From: Deinococcus sp. KNUC1210
GTDB lineage: Bacteria > Deinococcota > Deinococci > Deinococcales > Deinococcaceae
Direction: 5' to 3'
Assembly: GCF_022344005.1 (NCBI RefSeq)
Contig: NZ_CP092194.1
Coordinates: 186,001 to 250,000, forward strand
DNA length: 64,000 nt
The notes under the pieces were generated by a model that was given only the letters and a program-made list of their open reading frames with translations, did not search any database and was not told the origin of the DNA. Position 1 is the first letter of the stretch. Every line of letters begins with the position of its first letter. The translations under genes and the position numbers were made by a program. Shown here piece after piece: positions 18,214-26,738 of this stretch.

Positions 18214-18846
18214 TCAGCCGGTTGCGCGTCCGATCACGGCGTACAGCGGGTCCCCGGTGCGCCGTCCGGACTGCCGTGGGCTGCGGTCGAGCGCCATGAT
18301 GTCGGTCCAGTTCCCCGCCTCCATCAGAAAATGCTGCACCAGTTCCAGATGGCCTGCGTCGTCGAGCGAGTGCCAGATCGCCACTGCCTTGCTGGGAAAA
18401 CAGCGGTTGGAAAAGCTGATCACCACCGGCCCACCCGGCACCAGCACCCGCCCCAGATCGCGCAGCACCTCGACCGGACGCGTCAGATAATCGACCGAAA
18501 CGGTGATGCCCGCTGCATCGAACGAGGCATCTGGAAAGGGCAGGAGCGGCGTGGTGTTCAGGTTCTGCACCACCCGCTCGCTCAGCCGGGGATTGCGGTC
18601 CAGTTCAGCGCGGTTGAGACCCAGGCCCGCCACCCGGCTGTAGGTCACCTCGGGCGGCAGATGGCTGATCCAGCTGCTCATCAGATCGAGGATGCGCCCA
18701 CCCGCCGGAAAGAACTCCCGGTACAGCTGGGTCACGGCAGCAATGGCCCCGTCGTCGATATGGGTGACGTATCTGGGCTGCTGATAGAACTGTTCGTCAG
18801 GCGTCTCGTCCTGGCGGCGAAAGGCCGCGCTGGGCAGGTCAGGCAT
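18214..18846 (-). CDS. Class I SAM-dependent methyltransferase
   Basis: A 210-residue protein; the ATG at 18846 gives MPDLPSAAFRRQDE. It has the methyltransferase fold: motif I-like GGRILDLMSSWISHLP, the acid-containing strand VAGLGLNRAELDRNP, and the later motif LRDLGRVLVPGGPVVISFSNRCF. The pattern FPDASFDAAGITVSVDYL is typical of methyltransferase-11 relatives. Substrate unknown. It is transcribed leftward, alone, divergently from the TetR regulator. Confidence 0.85.
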   Translation of the reverse strand: MPDLPSAAFRRQDETPDEQFYQQPRYVTHIDDGAIAAVTQLYREFFPAGGRILDLMSSWISHLPPEVTYSRVAGLGLNRAELDRNPRLSERVVQNLNTTPLLPFPDASFDAAGITVSVDYLTRPVEVLRDLGRVLVPGGPVVISFSNRCFPSKAVAIWHSLDDAGHLELVQHFLMEAGNWTDIMALDRSPRQSGRRTGDPLYAVIGRATG

Positions 18847-19019
18847 ACCCGAAGTGTGCGCCCGTCCGGTCGTGGAGAGGGTAGTTTTCGGACAGATCAA
18901 GAAAGCCTAAGGGCGCTCCAGAAGAGCCATTGAGAATGTCCAGTTCGCTCGGCAGCGTCCCGCACAGCCACGGCACGCCGACGTTCATCTCTCCTGCCTG
19001 CACTGCCCAGGCTTTGGAC

Positions 19020-19054
19020 TTGACTCCTGTAGTGAGTGAGTGTACACTCACTAC
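19020..19054 (+). promoter_or_regulatory. Promoter and operator of the TetR gene, leaderless
   Basis: TTGACT (19020-19025), a 17-base spacer and TACACT (19043-19048), then ATG at 19055, six bases after the -10. The mRNA should therefore start at or next to the ATG. A perfect 18-base palindrome AGTGAGTGTACACTCACT (19035-19052) covers the -10 box, as expected for autorepression by the encoded TetR protein. The related site at 19671 supports this. Confidence 0.8.
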
Positions 19055-19612
19055 ATGCCCGATCCTCAGAACACCCTCTCCACTTCGGATGTCCGGCGCG
19101 AAACGGTCATTCAGAGCGCGGTTCAGGTGTTCGCGCAGGCCGGGTATCTCGGAACGCCCGTCAGTGCCGTTGCCGAGCATGCACGCATCTCGCCCGCCTA
19201 TGTCTTCAAACTCTTTCCGCGCAAAGAAGAGCTGTTCGTCGCGGCGCTGCACCGCTGCTTTCTGCTGATCCAGACCGCTCTGGAACGCGGAGCCGCTGCC
19301 GCCCCGCAGACCCCGGCAGCCATTCTGGAAGCGATGGGCGCAGCATACGCGGCCCTGATCGCCGACCGGTCCCTGCTGATGCTTCAGGTGCACGCCCAGT
19401 CGGCGGCATCCGTCCCAGAGATCGCGGCGGCGCTGCGGTCCGGCATCGGTCAGATCACCACCTTCGTCAAGGAGCGCTCACAGGCACCCGATGAGGCGGT
19501 TCAGCAGTTCGTCGCCTTCGGCCAGCTGTGCCACCTCATCACGGTGGCCGGACTCGACGACGACAGCGCCGACTGGGCACGCCTGCTGAGTCGCGGCATC
19601 CAGCATTTCTGA
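19055..19612 (+). CDS. TetR/AcrR family transcriptional repressor
   Basis: A 185-residue regulator. The N-terminal helix-turn-helix reads VFAQAGYLGTPVSAVAEHARISPAYVFKLFPRKEELF, given here in one view as a typical TetR DNA-binding domain at residues about 22-58; the rest is the all-helical ligand and dimer domain. I chose ATG 19055 over GTG 19040 because the -10 box (19043-19048) would lie inside the longer gene. Operator copies stand over its own promoter and before the oxidoreductase gene at 19725, so it probably represses both and responds to a small molecule handled by that enzyme. Confidence 0.92.
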   Translation: MPDPQNTLSTSDVRRETVIQSAVQVFAQAGYLGTPVSAVAEHARISPAYVFKLFPRKEELFVAALHRCFLLIQTALERGAAAAPQTPAAILEAMGAAYAALIADRSLLMLQVHAQSAASVPEIAAALRSGIGQITTFVKERSQAPDEAVQQFVAFGQLCHLITVAGLDDDSADWARLLSRGIQHF

Positions 19613-19670
19613 AACGCCGACACAGCCGAGCACAGAGCAGGTATGAACATTCCGCGAGTCGGCCTCGATT

Positions 19671-19688
19671 GGTGAGTGATCAGTCACA
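19671..19688. promoter_or_regulatory. Second TetR operator, before the oxidoreductase gene
   Basis: GGTGAGTGATCAGTCACA matches 13 of 18 positions of the palindrome at 19035, with 7 of 8 in the left half, and is itself a near-palindrome. It lies 36 bases before ATG 19725, where a repressor would block transcription. Confidence 0.65.
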
Positions 19689-19724
19689 CATCAAGCACTT
19701 CTCTTCCCTCTCCAGGAGTCACCC

Positions 19725-20768
19725 ATGACCACTTCCAGCCACATGCCCGCCCTCACCGAAGTCCTGCTGCCCGGCCTGGTCGAACCGTCCGGCCTCCAGC
19801 TTCAGCAGCGTCCCATTCCCGCTCCCGGCCCCGGCCAGGCGCTCGTGCGCGTCGAGGCGACGGGCGTTTCGTTTGCCGAGCAGGGAATGCGCCGGGGTCG
19901 CTACCCCGGTCAGCCGAAATTCCCATTCGTGCCCGGTTACGATCTCGTCGGCACCGTCCTTCAGGTCGGTCCCGGTACAGACCAGACCCTGCTCGGTCTG
20001 CGCGTCGCCGCAGCCACCAAGACGGGCGGGTGGGCCACGCACGCACTTGTTCCGGCCACCGACCTCGTGCCGGTTCCCGCCTCTCTCGACCCCGCCGAAG
20101 CCGAGACCGTCATCGTCAACGGCATTACCGCGTGGCAGATGCTGCACCGTCACGCCCGCGTCCAGGCCGGACAGACCATTCTGGTGCACGGTGCCAACGG
20201 CGGTGTCGGCAGCCTGCTGGTACAGCTTGCGCGGCACGCGGGCCTGCGGGTGATCGGGACGGCAGCTCCGCGCCATCACGCCGCCCTGAGAGCGCTGGGC
20301 GCAGAACCCCTGGATTACGCCGCTCCAGATCTGGACGCCCAGATCCGTGCGCTCGCACCCGAGGGGATGCAGGCCGTGTTCGATCATCTGGGCCTCGACA
20401 GTGCGCGGCGCTCGTTCCGGCTGCTGAACCGTGGCGGCACACTGGTGGTCTACGGCACCGCCGCCAATCTGAAGGCCAGTGGATCGGTGCTGGGCCTGTT
20501 CGCCAGGATGATCGGTCAGCTTCTGGCCTGGAACGTCCTGCCGAATGGCCGCCGGGCCACCTTCTACGATTTCTGGGGCGGCAAGACGTTCACGCCCGCC
20601 ACCTTCCGCCGCCATCAGCACCACGATCTCGGGCACGTTCTGGACCTGCTGGCACAGGGAACAATCAGACCGCAGATCGCCGCCCGTTTTCCCCTCCAGG
20701 AGGTCAGCCGGGCCATGGAACTCGCGGAGTCGCGCACGGTGCTGGGCAAGGTGATTCTGCTGCCCTGA
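19725..20768 (+). CDS. Medium-chain dehydrogenase/reductase, quinone oxidoreductase type
   Basis: A 347-residue NAD(P)H-dependent oxidoreductase of the zinc-free MDR group. Visible are the GroES-like N domain (VRVEATGVSFAEQGMRRG, FPFVPGYDLVGTV), the nucleotide-binding motif ILVHGANGGVGSLLVQLA and the C-terminal HVLDLLAQGTIRPQI region. The Cys and His residues of zinc alcohol dehydrogenases are not seen at their usual places. It probably reduces enones or quinones. A copy of the TetR operator lies just upstream, so it is the likely regulated target of the neighbouring repressor. Confidence 0.9.
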   Translation: MTTSSHMPALTEVLLPGLVEPSGLQLQQRPIPAPGPGQALVRVEATGVSFAEQGMRRGRYPGQPKFPFVPGYDLVGTVLQVGPGTDQTLLGLRVAAATKTGGWATHALVPATDLVPVPASLDPAEAETVIVNGITAWQMLHRHARVQAGQTILVHGANGGVGSLLVQLARHAGLRVIGTAAPRHHAALRALGAEPLDYAAPDLDAQIRALAPEGMQAVFDHLGLDSARRSFRLLNRGGTLVVYGTAANLKASGSVLGLFARMIGQLLAWNVLPNGRRATFYDFWGGKTFTPATFRRHQHHDLGHVLDLLAQGTIRPQIAARFPLQEVSRAMELAESRTVLGKVILLP

Positions 20769-20915
20769 CAGCGTCCAGGCCGCCTGTTCCTTCCCACACG
20801 CCGAGCACCGAAGGCGTGTGCTGGACGAACAAAGCCCCGTCAGCGGATAGTCCTGTTTCCTGGCGGGGCAGGTGGGCAGCCGATCAACAGCGGGCCGCTG
20901 GCTTACCCTGGGTGC

Positions 20916-21806
20916 ATGACGGCGAGCGCTAGGAACGTGGTGATCAGTGTCGATATGGAAGGTGTCTGCGGCGTGAGTTCCTGGGTGCAGGTCAGTCCAC
21001 CGGAATTCGGAGGGCTGGTCAGCGGCGCGGAGTACGAGCGCACCCGGCTGCGAATGACACAGGAAGCGGTATGCGGCGCACTGGGAGCGCTGGACGGTGG
21101 AGCCGACGAGGTGCTGATCGCAGACTCGCACGACACCATGCGGAACCTGATTCCCGAGGCACTCGACATCCCGGAGGAGCTTCAGGAGCGGGTGCGCTTC
21201 GTCTCGGGTGGCGACCGGCCCCTGAGCATGGTGCAGGGCGTCGAGGAACCCGGCGTGGCCGCCCTGCTGATGATCGGCTACCATGCCCGCGCCGGCACTC
21301 CCGGAGCGCCACTGGCACACACCTGGAACGGCTTCGTGCGGGACGTGCGCATCAACGGGCAGGCCACCGGAGAGCCTGGACTCAATGCGCTGGTGGCGGG
21401 GCATTACGGTGTTCCGGTGGCCCTGATCAGCGGAGACGACGTGGCCGTGGCGCAGGTGCAGGCTGAACTGGGACCGGGCGTGGTGGGTGTGGCGGTCAAA
21501 CGCGGCCTGGGGATGTTCAGCGCGGTGCATCTGCACCCACGGCACGCCCAGCGACTGATCCGGAGCGGCGCGAAAGCAGCGGTGAGCCGCAGCCTGAACG
21601 AAGCAGCCGCACCGTACCGCACGGCCTGGCCCGCCCGCGTCGAGCTGGCATTCGACCATCAGGCGCGGGCGGCTGCCTGCGAGCGTGTGCCCGGTATCAC
21701 CCGCATCGATGCGGTCACGGTCGGCTATACCAGTCCAGACGCGCTGCATCTGTTTCAGACGTTCCGCATGCTGGCAAAAGTGGCCGAGGTGCGCCTCGAC
21801 GGCTGA
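20916..21806 (+). CDS. M55 family D-aminopeptidase (DppA-like)
   Basis: A 296-residue zinc peptidase. The M55 signatures are NVVISVDMEGVCGVSSW at the start, GADEVLIADSHDTMRNL, and LMIGYHARAGTPGAPLAHTWNG with the metal-binding Asp, Glu and His residues. DppA enzymes cleave D-amino acid peptides and help reuse cell-wall peptides. A TACCCT box (20904-20909) lies 6 bases before ATG 20916, consistent with a leaderless mRNA. Upstream, 20772-20828 can fold into a two-step hairpin (CGTCCAG/CTGGACG outside, CACACGCC/GGCGTGTG inside), which may terminate the oxidoreductase transcript. Confidence 0.9.
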   Translation: MTASARNVVISVDMEGVCGVSSWVQVSPPEFGGLVSGAEYERTRLRMTQEAVCGALGALDGGADEVLIADSHDTMRNLIPEALDIPEELQERVRFVSGGDRPLSMVQGVEEPGVAALLMIGYHARAGTPGAPLAHTWNGFVRDVRINGQATGEPGLNALVAGHYGVPVALISGDDVAVAQVQAELGPGVVGVAVKRGLGMFSAVHLHPRHAQRLIRSGAKAAVSRSLNEAAAPYRTAWPARVELAFDHQARAAACERVPGITRIDAVTVGYTSPDALHLFQTFRMLAKVAEVRLDG

Positions 21807-21827
21807 CCGGGAATCCTCGGCGGCGAA

Positions 21828-24170
21828 TCAGCGCCGGACCGACAGATCGGCGGCTTCATCGGCGCCGGGAGCGTGCGCCAGAGCGTAGGCCAGTGCGCCG
21901 GCAGCCGGAACCGGGCGCGAGTACAGGTAGCCCTGACCGTACAGACACCCCATCTCGGTCACGGCCTCGACCTGCTCCCGGGTTTCCAGCCCTTCCGCGA
22001 TGACCCGCAGCTTCAGGTGGGTCGCCAGCGTCATGATACTGGCGACGATGGCCCGCTGACGGACGCCCGAAGGGAGCGGCGCGATAAAGCTGCGGTCGAG
22101 TTTCAGGGTCGTGATGGGGGAATGCTGCACGGCGGCGAGCGACGCGAACCCGGTTCCGAAATCGTCCAGCGACAGTGGAACACCCAGGCGGGCCAGCGCG
22201 TCCAGCGTCTCGGCGGCCTCTGGCGTGTCGAGCAGCGCACTTTCCGTGACCTCCAGTTCCAGCCCTGGCGGGAAGTCGAAATCGGCGAGGCGCTGATCTG
22301 GAGAGTTCCGGCGTAGCTGCTGGCCGCTGATGTTCACCGCCAGACTCAGGTGCGCGAGTTCGCGGTGCTCTCGCCACAGGCGCAGCTGCCGTGAGCCTTC
22401 CCGCAGGACCCACAGGCCCAGCGGCGCGATCAGGCCCGACTCTTCGGCTGCCCCGATGAAGTCGAGCGGTCCGATCAGGCCCCGCACCGGATGCTGCCAG
22501 CGAACCAGCGCCTCGAACCCCATGCAGCAGCCGTCTGCCAGACGAAGGACAGGCTGATAGTGCAGCACCAGTTCACCGTTGACCAGCGCCGCCCTGAGGT
22601 CGCGTTCGACGTTCAGGCGGTGGAGCACCGATTCGTGCATGCTGCGGTCGAAGAGCTGCCCCCCGTTCTTGCCCGCACGCTTCGCCTGATACATGGCGAT
22701 GTCGGCGTCTCTCAGAGGCTCCTCGACGTTGCTGTACTTGCTGTCTGCGAGCACTGCGCCAATCGAGGTGGTCACGTAGACGTCTCGCCCCGAGAGGTTG
22801 AACGGCGTACTCATCTGCTCGTTGATCCGCGCCACGATACGCATCACTTTTGCCGCGTCACACGGGTTGTCGAGCAGTACAGCGAATTCGTCTCCGCCGA
22901 GCCGGGCCACCGTATCGGTCTGGCGAACCGCACCATTGAGTCTGGAACTGACTTCGAGCAGCAGACGATCCCCAACCACATGACCGTAGGCGTCGTTGAC
23001 GTTCTTGAAGTTGTCGAGGTCCAGAAAAAGCAGGGCATACGCCTGACTGGAATCGCGCCCGAACCGTTCGATACAGTTCTCCAGCAGGCTGTAAAGAACG
23101 GCCCTGTTCGGCAGGCCCGTAAGGCGGTCGTGCAGGGCGTCGTGCCGCAGACGCTGCTCGGTGAGTTTGCGCTCACTGACGTCGTGCATGGCAACCACGG
23201 CACCGAGCGGCTGACCGGAGGCGGAATACAGCGGCCCCCCTGAGGCCAGAACGGTCCGGGCAGAAGACTGATCGGACCGAATAACCATCTCCTGATTCTT
23301 GACGGTTTCGCCCTGAAGCGCACGGAACAGCGGAATGCGCTCATCGGGCAGCAGGGAGATGCCGTCTGCGTCATACAGCTGATATTCCTGACTCCAGGCC
23401 GTGGGCTGTGCATCACGCGGCCCCTCGCCGTGCCACTCACGGGCCGTTCTGTTGAAGACCGTCAGCCGCCCGCTGGCGTCGCAGGCGACGATGCCGTCCT
23501 GCACGTTCTCCAGAATCGTTTCCAGGGCAGCGCGGGCCACTTCCACATCGGTCAGGGTGCGGAGGTGCTCGGTGATATCGCGGCCCTCCAGGGCGATCAT
23601 CTCGATGGTGCCGTGTTCATCCAGAATCGGTGTCAGACTGAAATCGACGCGGGCCCGAGCCGAGTTCTCTCCGATCATCAGGAGGTTCTGCCGAAAAAAC
23701 GTGCCGGAACCGGCCTGTCGCAGCGCCGCATGAACAGACGCGATATTCTCTGCCGTGCCGTCCCACCACGGCGCGTCCCAGACGGGGCGACCCAGCACGT
23801 TGGCCCGCCGGGTTCCGGCAAAGGCCAGCAGCGTCTCGTTGGCGTCTACCAGCGTTCCGTCTGGCAGCACCGTGCCCTGAAACTGAAACGTCCGGTCGTA
23901 CACGTCGCGCAGACGGTCGCGGTCGCGCTGAAGGTCGCGCCAGCTGAGATAAGTGGCGACAAGCTGACCGAGCGCTTTCAGCACACTCAGGGGCGCATCC
24001 TGAAGGCCGCTGACGTACACCTCCGGAACTCCGAACAGTCCGAGATCCATAGGAGCCGGGTCAGTGATGTCGGCGCGACTGCCTATCCTGGCCTCAGGAA
24101 AGCCGACGGCAACCAGAAACGGCGACACCAGCTGAACCAGGAAAGGAAGCTCGATTGCGGGCGGAGGCAT
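21828..24170 (-). CDS. PAS-GGDEF-EAL cyclic-di-GMP protein
   Basis: A 780-residue cytoplasmic protein. The order is an N-terminal domain of about 80 residues that I do not recognise, two PAS-type domains (about 85-205 and 215-330, ending in EGRDITEHL and MHDVSERK), GGDEF (about 345-505, active-site LGGDEF intact) and EAL (about 520-765, with GFEALVRW, EVTESALLD, DDFGTGFASL and LKLDRSFI). Both catalytic motifs are intact, so it may make and degrade cyclic-di-GMP. A 14-base ACGTTATAAAACGT element (24189-24202) lies just before the start. The next gene upstream on this strand is another cyclic-di-GMP protein. Confidence 0.92.
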   Translation of the reverse strand: MPPPAIELPFLVQLVSPFLVAVGFPEARIGSRADITDPAPMDLGLFGVPEVYVSGLQDAPLSVLKALGQLVATYLSWRDLQRDRDRLRDVYDRTFQFQGTVLPDGTLVDANETLLAFAGTRRANVLGRPVWDAPWWDGTAENIASVHAALRQAGSGTFFRQNLLMIGENSARARVDFSLTPILDEHGTIEMIALEGRDITEHLRTLTDVEVARAALETILENVQDGIVACDASGRLTVFNRTAREWHGEGPRDAQPTAWSQEYQLYDADGISLLPDERIPLFRALQGETVKNQEMVIRSDQSSARTVLASGGPLYSASGQPLGAVVAMHDVSERKLTEQRLRHDALHDRLTGLPNRAVLYSLLENCIERFGRDSSQAYALLFLDLDNFKNVNDAYGHVVGDRLLLEVSSRLNGAVRQTDTVARLGGDEFAVLLDNPCDAAKVMRIVARINEQMSTPFNLSGRDVYVTTSIGAVLADSKYSNVEEPLRDADIAMYQAKRAGKNGGQLFDRSMHESVLHRLNVERDLRAALVNGELVLHYQPVLRLADGCCMGFEALVRWQHPVRGLIGPLDFIGAAEESGLIAPLGLWVLREGSRQLRLWREHRELAHLSLAVNISGQQLRRNSPDQRLADFDFPPGLELEVTESALLDTPEAAETLDALARLGVPLSLDDFGTGFASLAAVQHSPITTLKLDRSFIAPLPSGVRQRAIVASIMTLATHLKLRVIAEGLETREQVEAVTEMGCLYGQGYLYSRPVPAAGALAYALAHAPGADEAADLSVRR

Positions 24171-24289
24171 GGCGATATGGTGCCATGTACGTTATAAAAC
24201 GTGTCATGCGTTTTCGAACACAGGGCTTTTCATAAAGACTACCGAGTTCAGGTAGTCAATCAGTGCCGAAAATCACCAGCAGGCCCTCT

Positions 24290-26145
24290 TCAGCTGTCTC
24301 GCTGGAAGAGCGCAAGGAACGCTTCCACCACCTGGGGATCGAAGTGCCGCCCCGCCTGCCGCTGAATTTCCTGCATGGCCTCCAGCGGGTCCCAGGCATC
24401 TTTGTACGGGCGAGTGCTGATCAGGGCGTCGTACACGTCGCAGACGGCAAAAATACGCGCTTCCAGCGGAATGTCTTCGTTGGCGAGTCCGTCGGGATAG
24501 CCGCTGCCGTCCCAGCGCTCGTGATGATGCCGGATCACCTCCAGCGTGGGCGCAGACAGCCCCGGCAGCCGCGACGCCAGTTCCCAGCCACGGGTGGTAT
24601 GCGTCTGCATGACATTCCATTCTTCGGCTGTCAGTGATCCGGGCTTGTGCAGAATGGCGTCCGGAATCACCAGTTTCCCGAGGTCGTGCAGAAAGGCCCC
24701 GACCTGAAGATGGTTCAGCGCCGGGGGCAACAGACCCAGCGACAGACCGATCTGGGTCGCCAGTTGGGCGGTGCGTCCGGTGTGTCCGTGGGTTTCGAGG
24801 TCACGCGCTTCGAGCACCAGCCCCAGTGTCAGCAGACCCGCTTCGAGGGTGCTGCGAACTTCATGCACCACGCGCCGAAGTTCCAGCGCATGTTCCAGCC
24901 GCAGCGCCGTCAACTCCAGAATCTTCCGCATGTGCGGCGTGATGGTCTGCCAGCGGTTGATGGTGCACAGACTCAGCACCGCCGTGATCTCACCCTGGGT
25001 GCGAACCGGCGTCAGCACGACGCTTTTGACGCCCAGACTCACCAGCGACGGAATGCCTCCCGATTCCGAGGCATAGTCGGTGCTCCAGACGGTCTGCTGA
25101 GTCTGCTTGAGTTGCAGTGCCAGCCCGGAGATCGGCTCCCGGACATTCAGCGTCGGGTCCCAGCCCGGATTACCGAACCGGCTGGCCCGGTGGGTATGGA
25201 ATTCCTGACCGTCTTCCCAGGCAGTACAGAGGGCAAGGTCGAAGTCGAGCAGATGCAGCAGATTGTCGAGTGCGTGCTGGATGATGTCGTTGGGATCGTG
25301 CAGCGTCGCCAGATGTTTGGAAAATTCGATGAAGGCCAGCGCTTCCCAGTCGCCGGGCAGCGTGTCGTTCAGGCGGGCCTTCTGATTCTGAAGTGCCTCA
25401 TCGGCCACCGCAAACGCCCGTTCAAACGGCGTATCCGCCTGCCACACCGTCATGCCGACGCTGAAGGTTGCCACGCCCGGAAAAGGCGGCGGCACATGGT
25501 CTCCGGCTTCTTCCAGCAGACGTGCCAGCGCGTCGGTGTCTTCGCCGGGCACGAGCACCACGAATTCGTCACCGCCCCAGCGGGCCATCAGGGCTTCCGG
25601 GGCAGATACTGCAGCACAGACCGCGCCACCTGCCGGATGTACTGATCGCCGCCGCTGTGCCCCCAGAGAGTGTTGACCGCCTTCAGACGGTTGAGGTCGA
25701 TCAGGGCGAGCACCACCGGCAGCGCCACATTCTGCTGCATCTGCACGAAGGACAGCCGGGTAAAGCAGCCGGTCAGGGCGTCGCGTTCAGCCGCGTCGCT
25801 CGCCTGAGCATTCCACAGCAGACGGCGCACATGAACGATGACCCCGCCTGCATGCGGATACAGTACGACGCCCACCCAGCCCCGGTGACGACGTCCGAAG
25901 GTTTCAAACTCGCAGCGTTCCTGCAGATCGATAGCCCGCTGATACAGTTCGATCACGTCCTGCGGCGGACGAACAGGCAGCCCGTCTTCGAGCCGTTTGC
26001 CCAGCACCTCGTGCGCCGAAACGTTCCAGCTACGGAGGGCAAAGGCATTGACATAGGTAAACCGCCGCTCGGAATCGAGAAGATACATGACATCCTGGAT
26101 GGAGTCGAAGGAGCTGGGGTCAAAAGCGGGCTGTGTGTTGGACAC
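24290..26145 (-). pseudogene. PAS-GGDEF-GAF-HD-GYP protein, frameshifted inside GGDEF
   Basis: GTG start at 26145. The first frame (26145 to 25588) has a PAS domain (DSIQDVMYLLDSERRFTYVN) and the start of GGDEF (RDALTGCFTRLSFVQ, LALIDLNRLKAVNTLWGHSGGD). A missing base in the G run at 25599-25602 (C run on the coding strand) breaks it. The next frame continues ALMARWGGDEFVVLVPG, a GAF-like domain (about 150 residues) and HD-GYP with HDLGKLVIP and HHHERWDGSGYPDGL. The corrected length is about 618 residues. HD-GYP domains hydrolyse cyclic-di-GMP, so synthesis and breakdown are again combined. Confidence 0.85.
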
Positions 26146-26254
26146 CTTCCAGCATAGAGTGGCGCGTCATGCACTGCTCTGACACAGAGATGGACAGGAG
26201 CGGCCTTCCGCAGAAGTCAGCAGCGCGGAGACCAACAAGGAGTGAGCTGGAGCT

Positions 26255-26470
26255 TCAGCTGTGGCCGGGATCGGAGTCGTCCGTCGGACGCCCGTGCGTT
26301 CCGGTGCCGTCGTCGCTGACCTGATCGTCTGAGACGGTGCCGGGCTGCCCGGCTGCGCCGTGTTCCTCCGATGTCGGCTGAGCAGGCTGGGTGGGTGTGG
26401 CGTCCGGCTGTGCCGTCTCCGGCTGAGCGGGCGTGGGCACCTGACCGGCTTCCTTTTCTTTCTGAGTCAT
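26255..26470 (-). CDS. Small Pro/Thr/Gln-rich hypothetical protein
   Basis: A 71-residue hydrophilic protein beginning MTQKEKEAGQVPTPAQPE; almost all Pro, Thr, Gln, Asp, Gly and Ser, no hydrophobic core and no signal peptide. It is probably disordered. I do not recognise it. ATG 26470 was preferred over upstream starts because of its polar MTQKEKE beginning. It could be a small stress-type hydrophilin-like protein, but that is only a composition argument. Confidence 0.5.
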   Translation of the reverse strand: MTQKEKEAGQVPTPAQPETAQPDATPTQPAQPTSEEHGAAGQPGTVSDDQVSDDGTGTHGRPTDDSDPGHS

Positions 26471-26738
26471 TCTGGGCCTCCGGGGCATCACCGAACAGCG
26501 CGTCGTGCTGTCTTACCGTCTCGTGCCAGCAGGCGTGACTGTCTTCTGTGGCTCACTGTCCCGCACCAGCACAGAGAGCCGTTCAGAATGTCGTGAAGCT
26601 GTCTTGAGAACACTCAGCAGCCGTCACGTGAACCGCGTCATGAACGGTGCCGCTCTGAACCGTCCAGCCTGCGCCACACGCACGGACGGAGCCAGACAGA
26701 CCACGCCAGCAGCGACGTGCAGTAGACTCACCGGGTCT

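Noticed and set aside
19719..21749. 676-residue minus-strand ORF
   Set aside because: Antisense shadow of the oxidoreductase and M55 peptidase genes; GC-rich codon use keeps that frame open.
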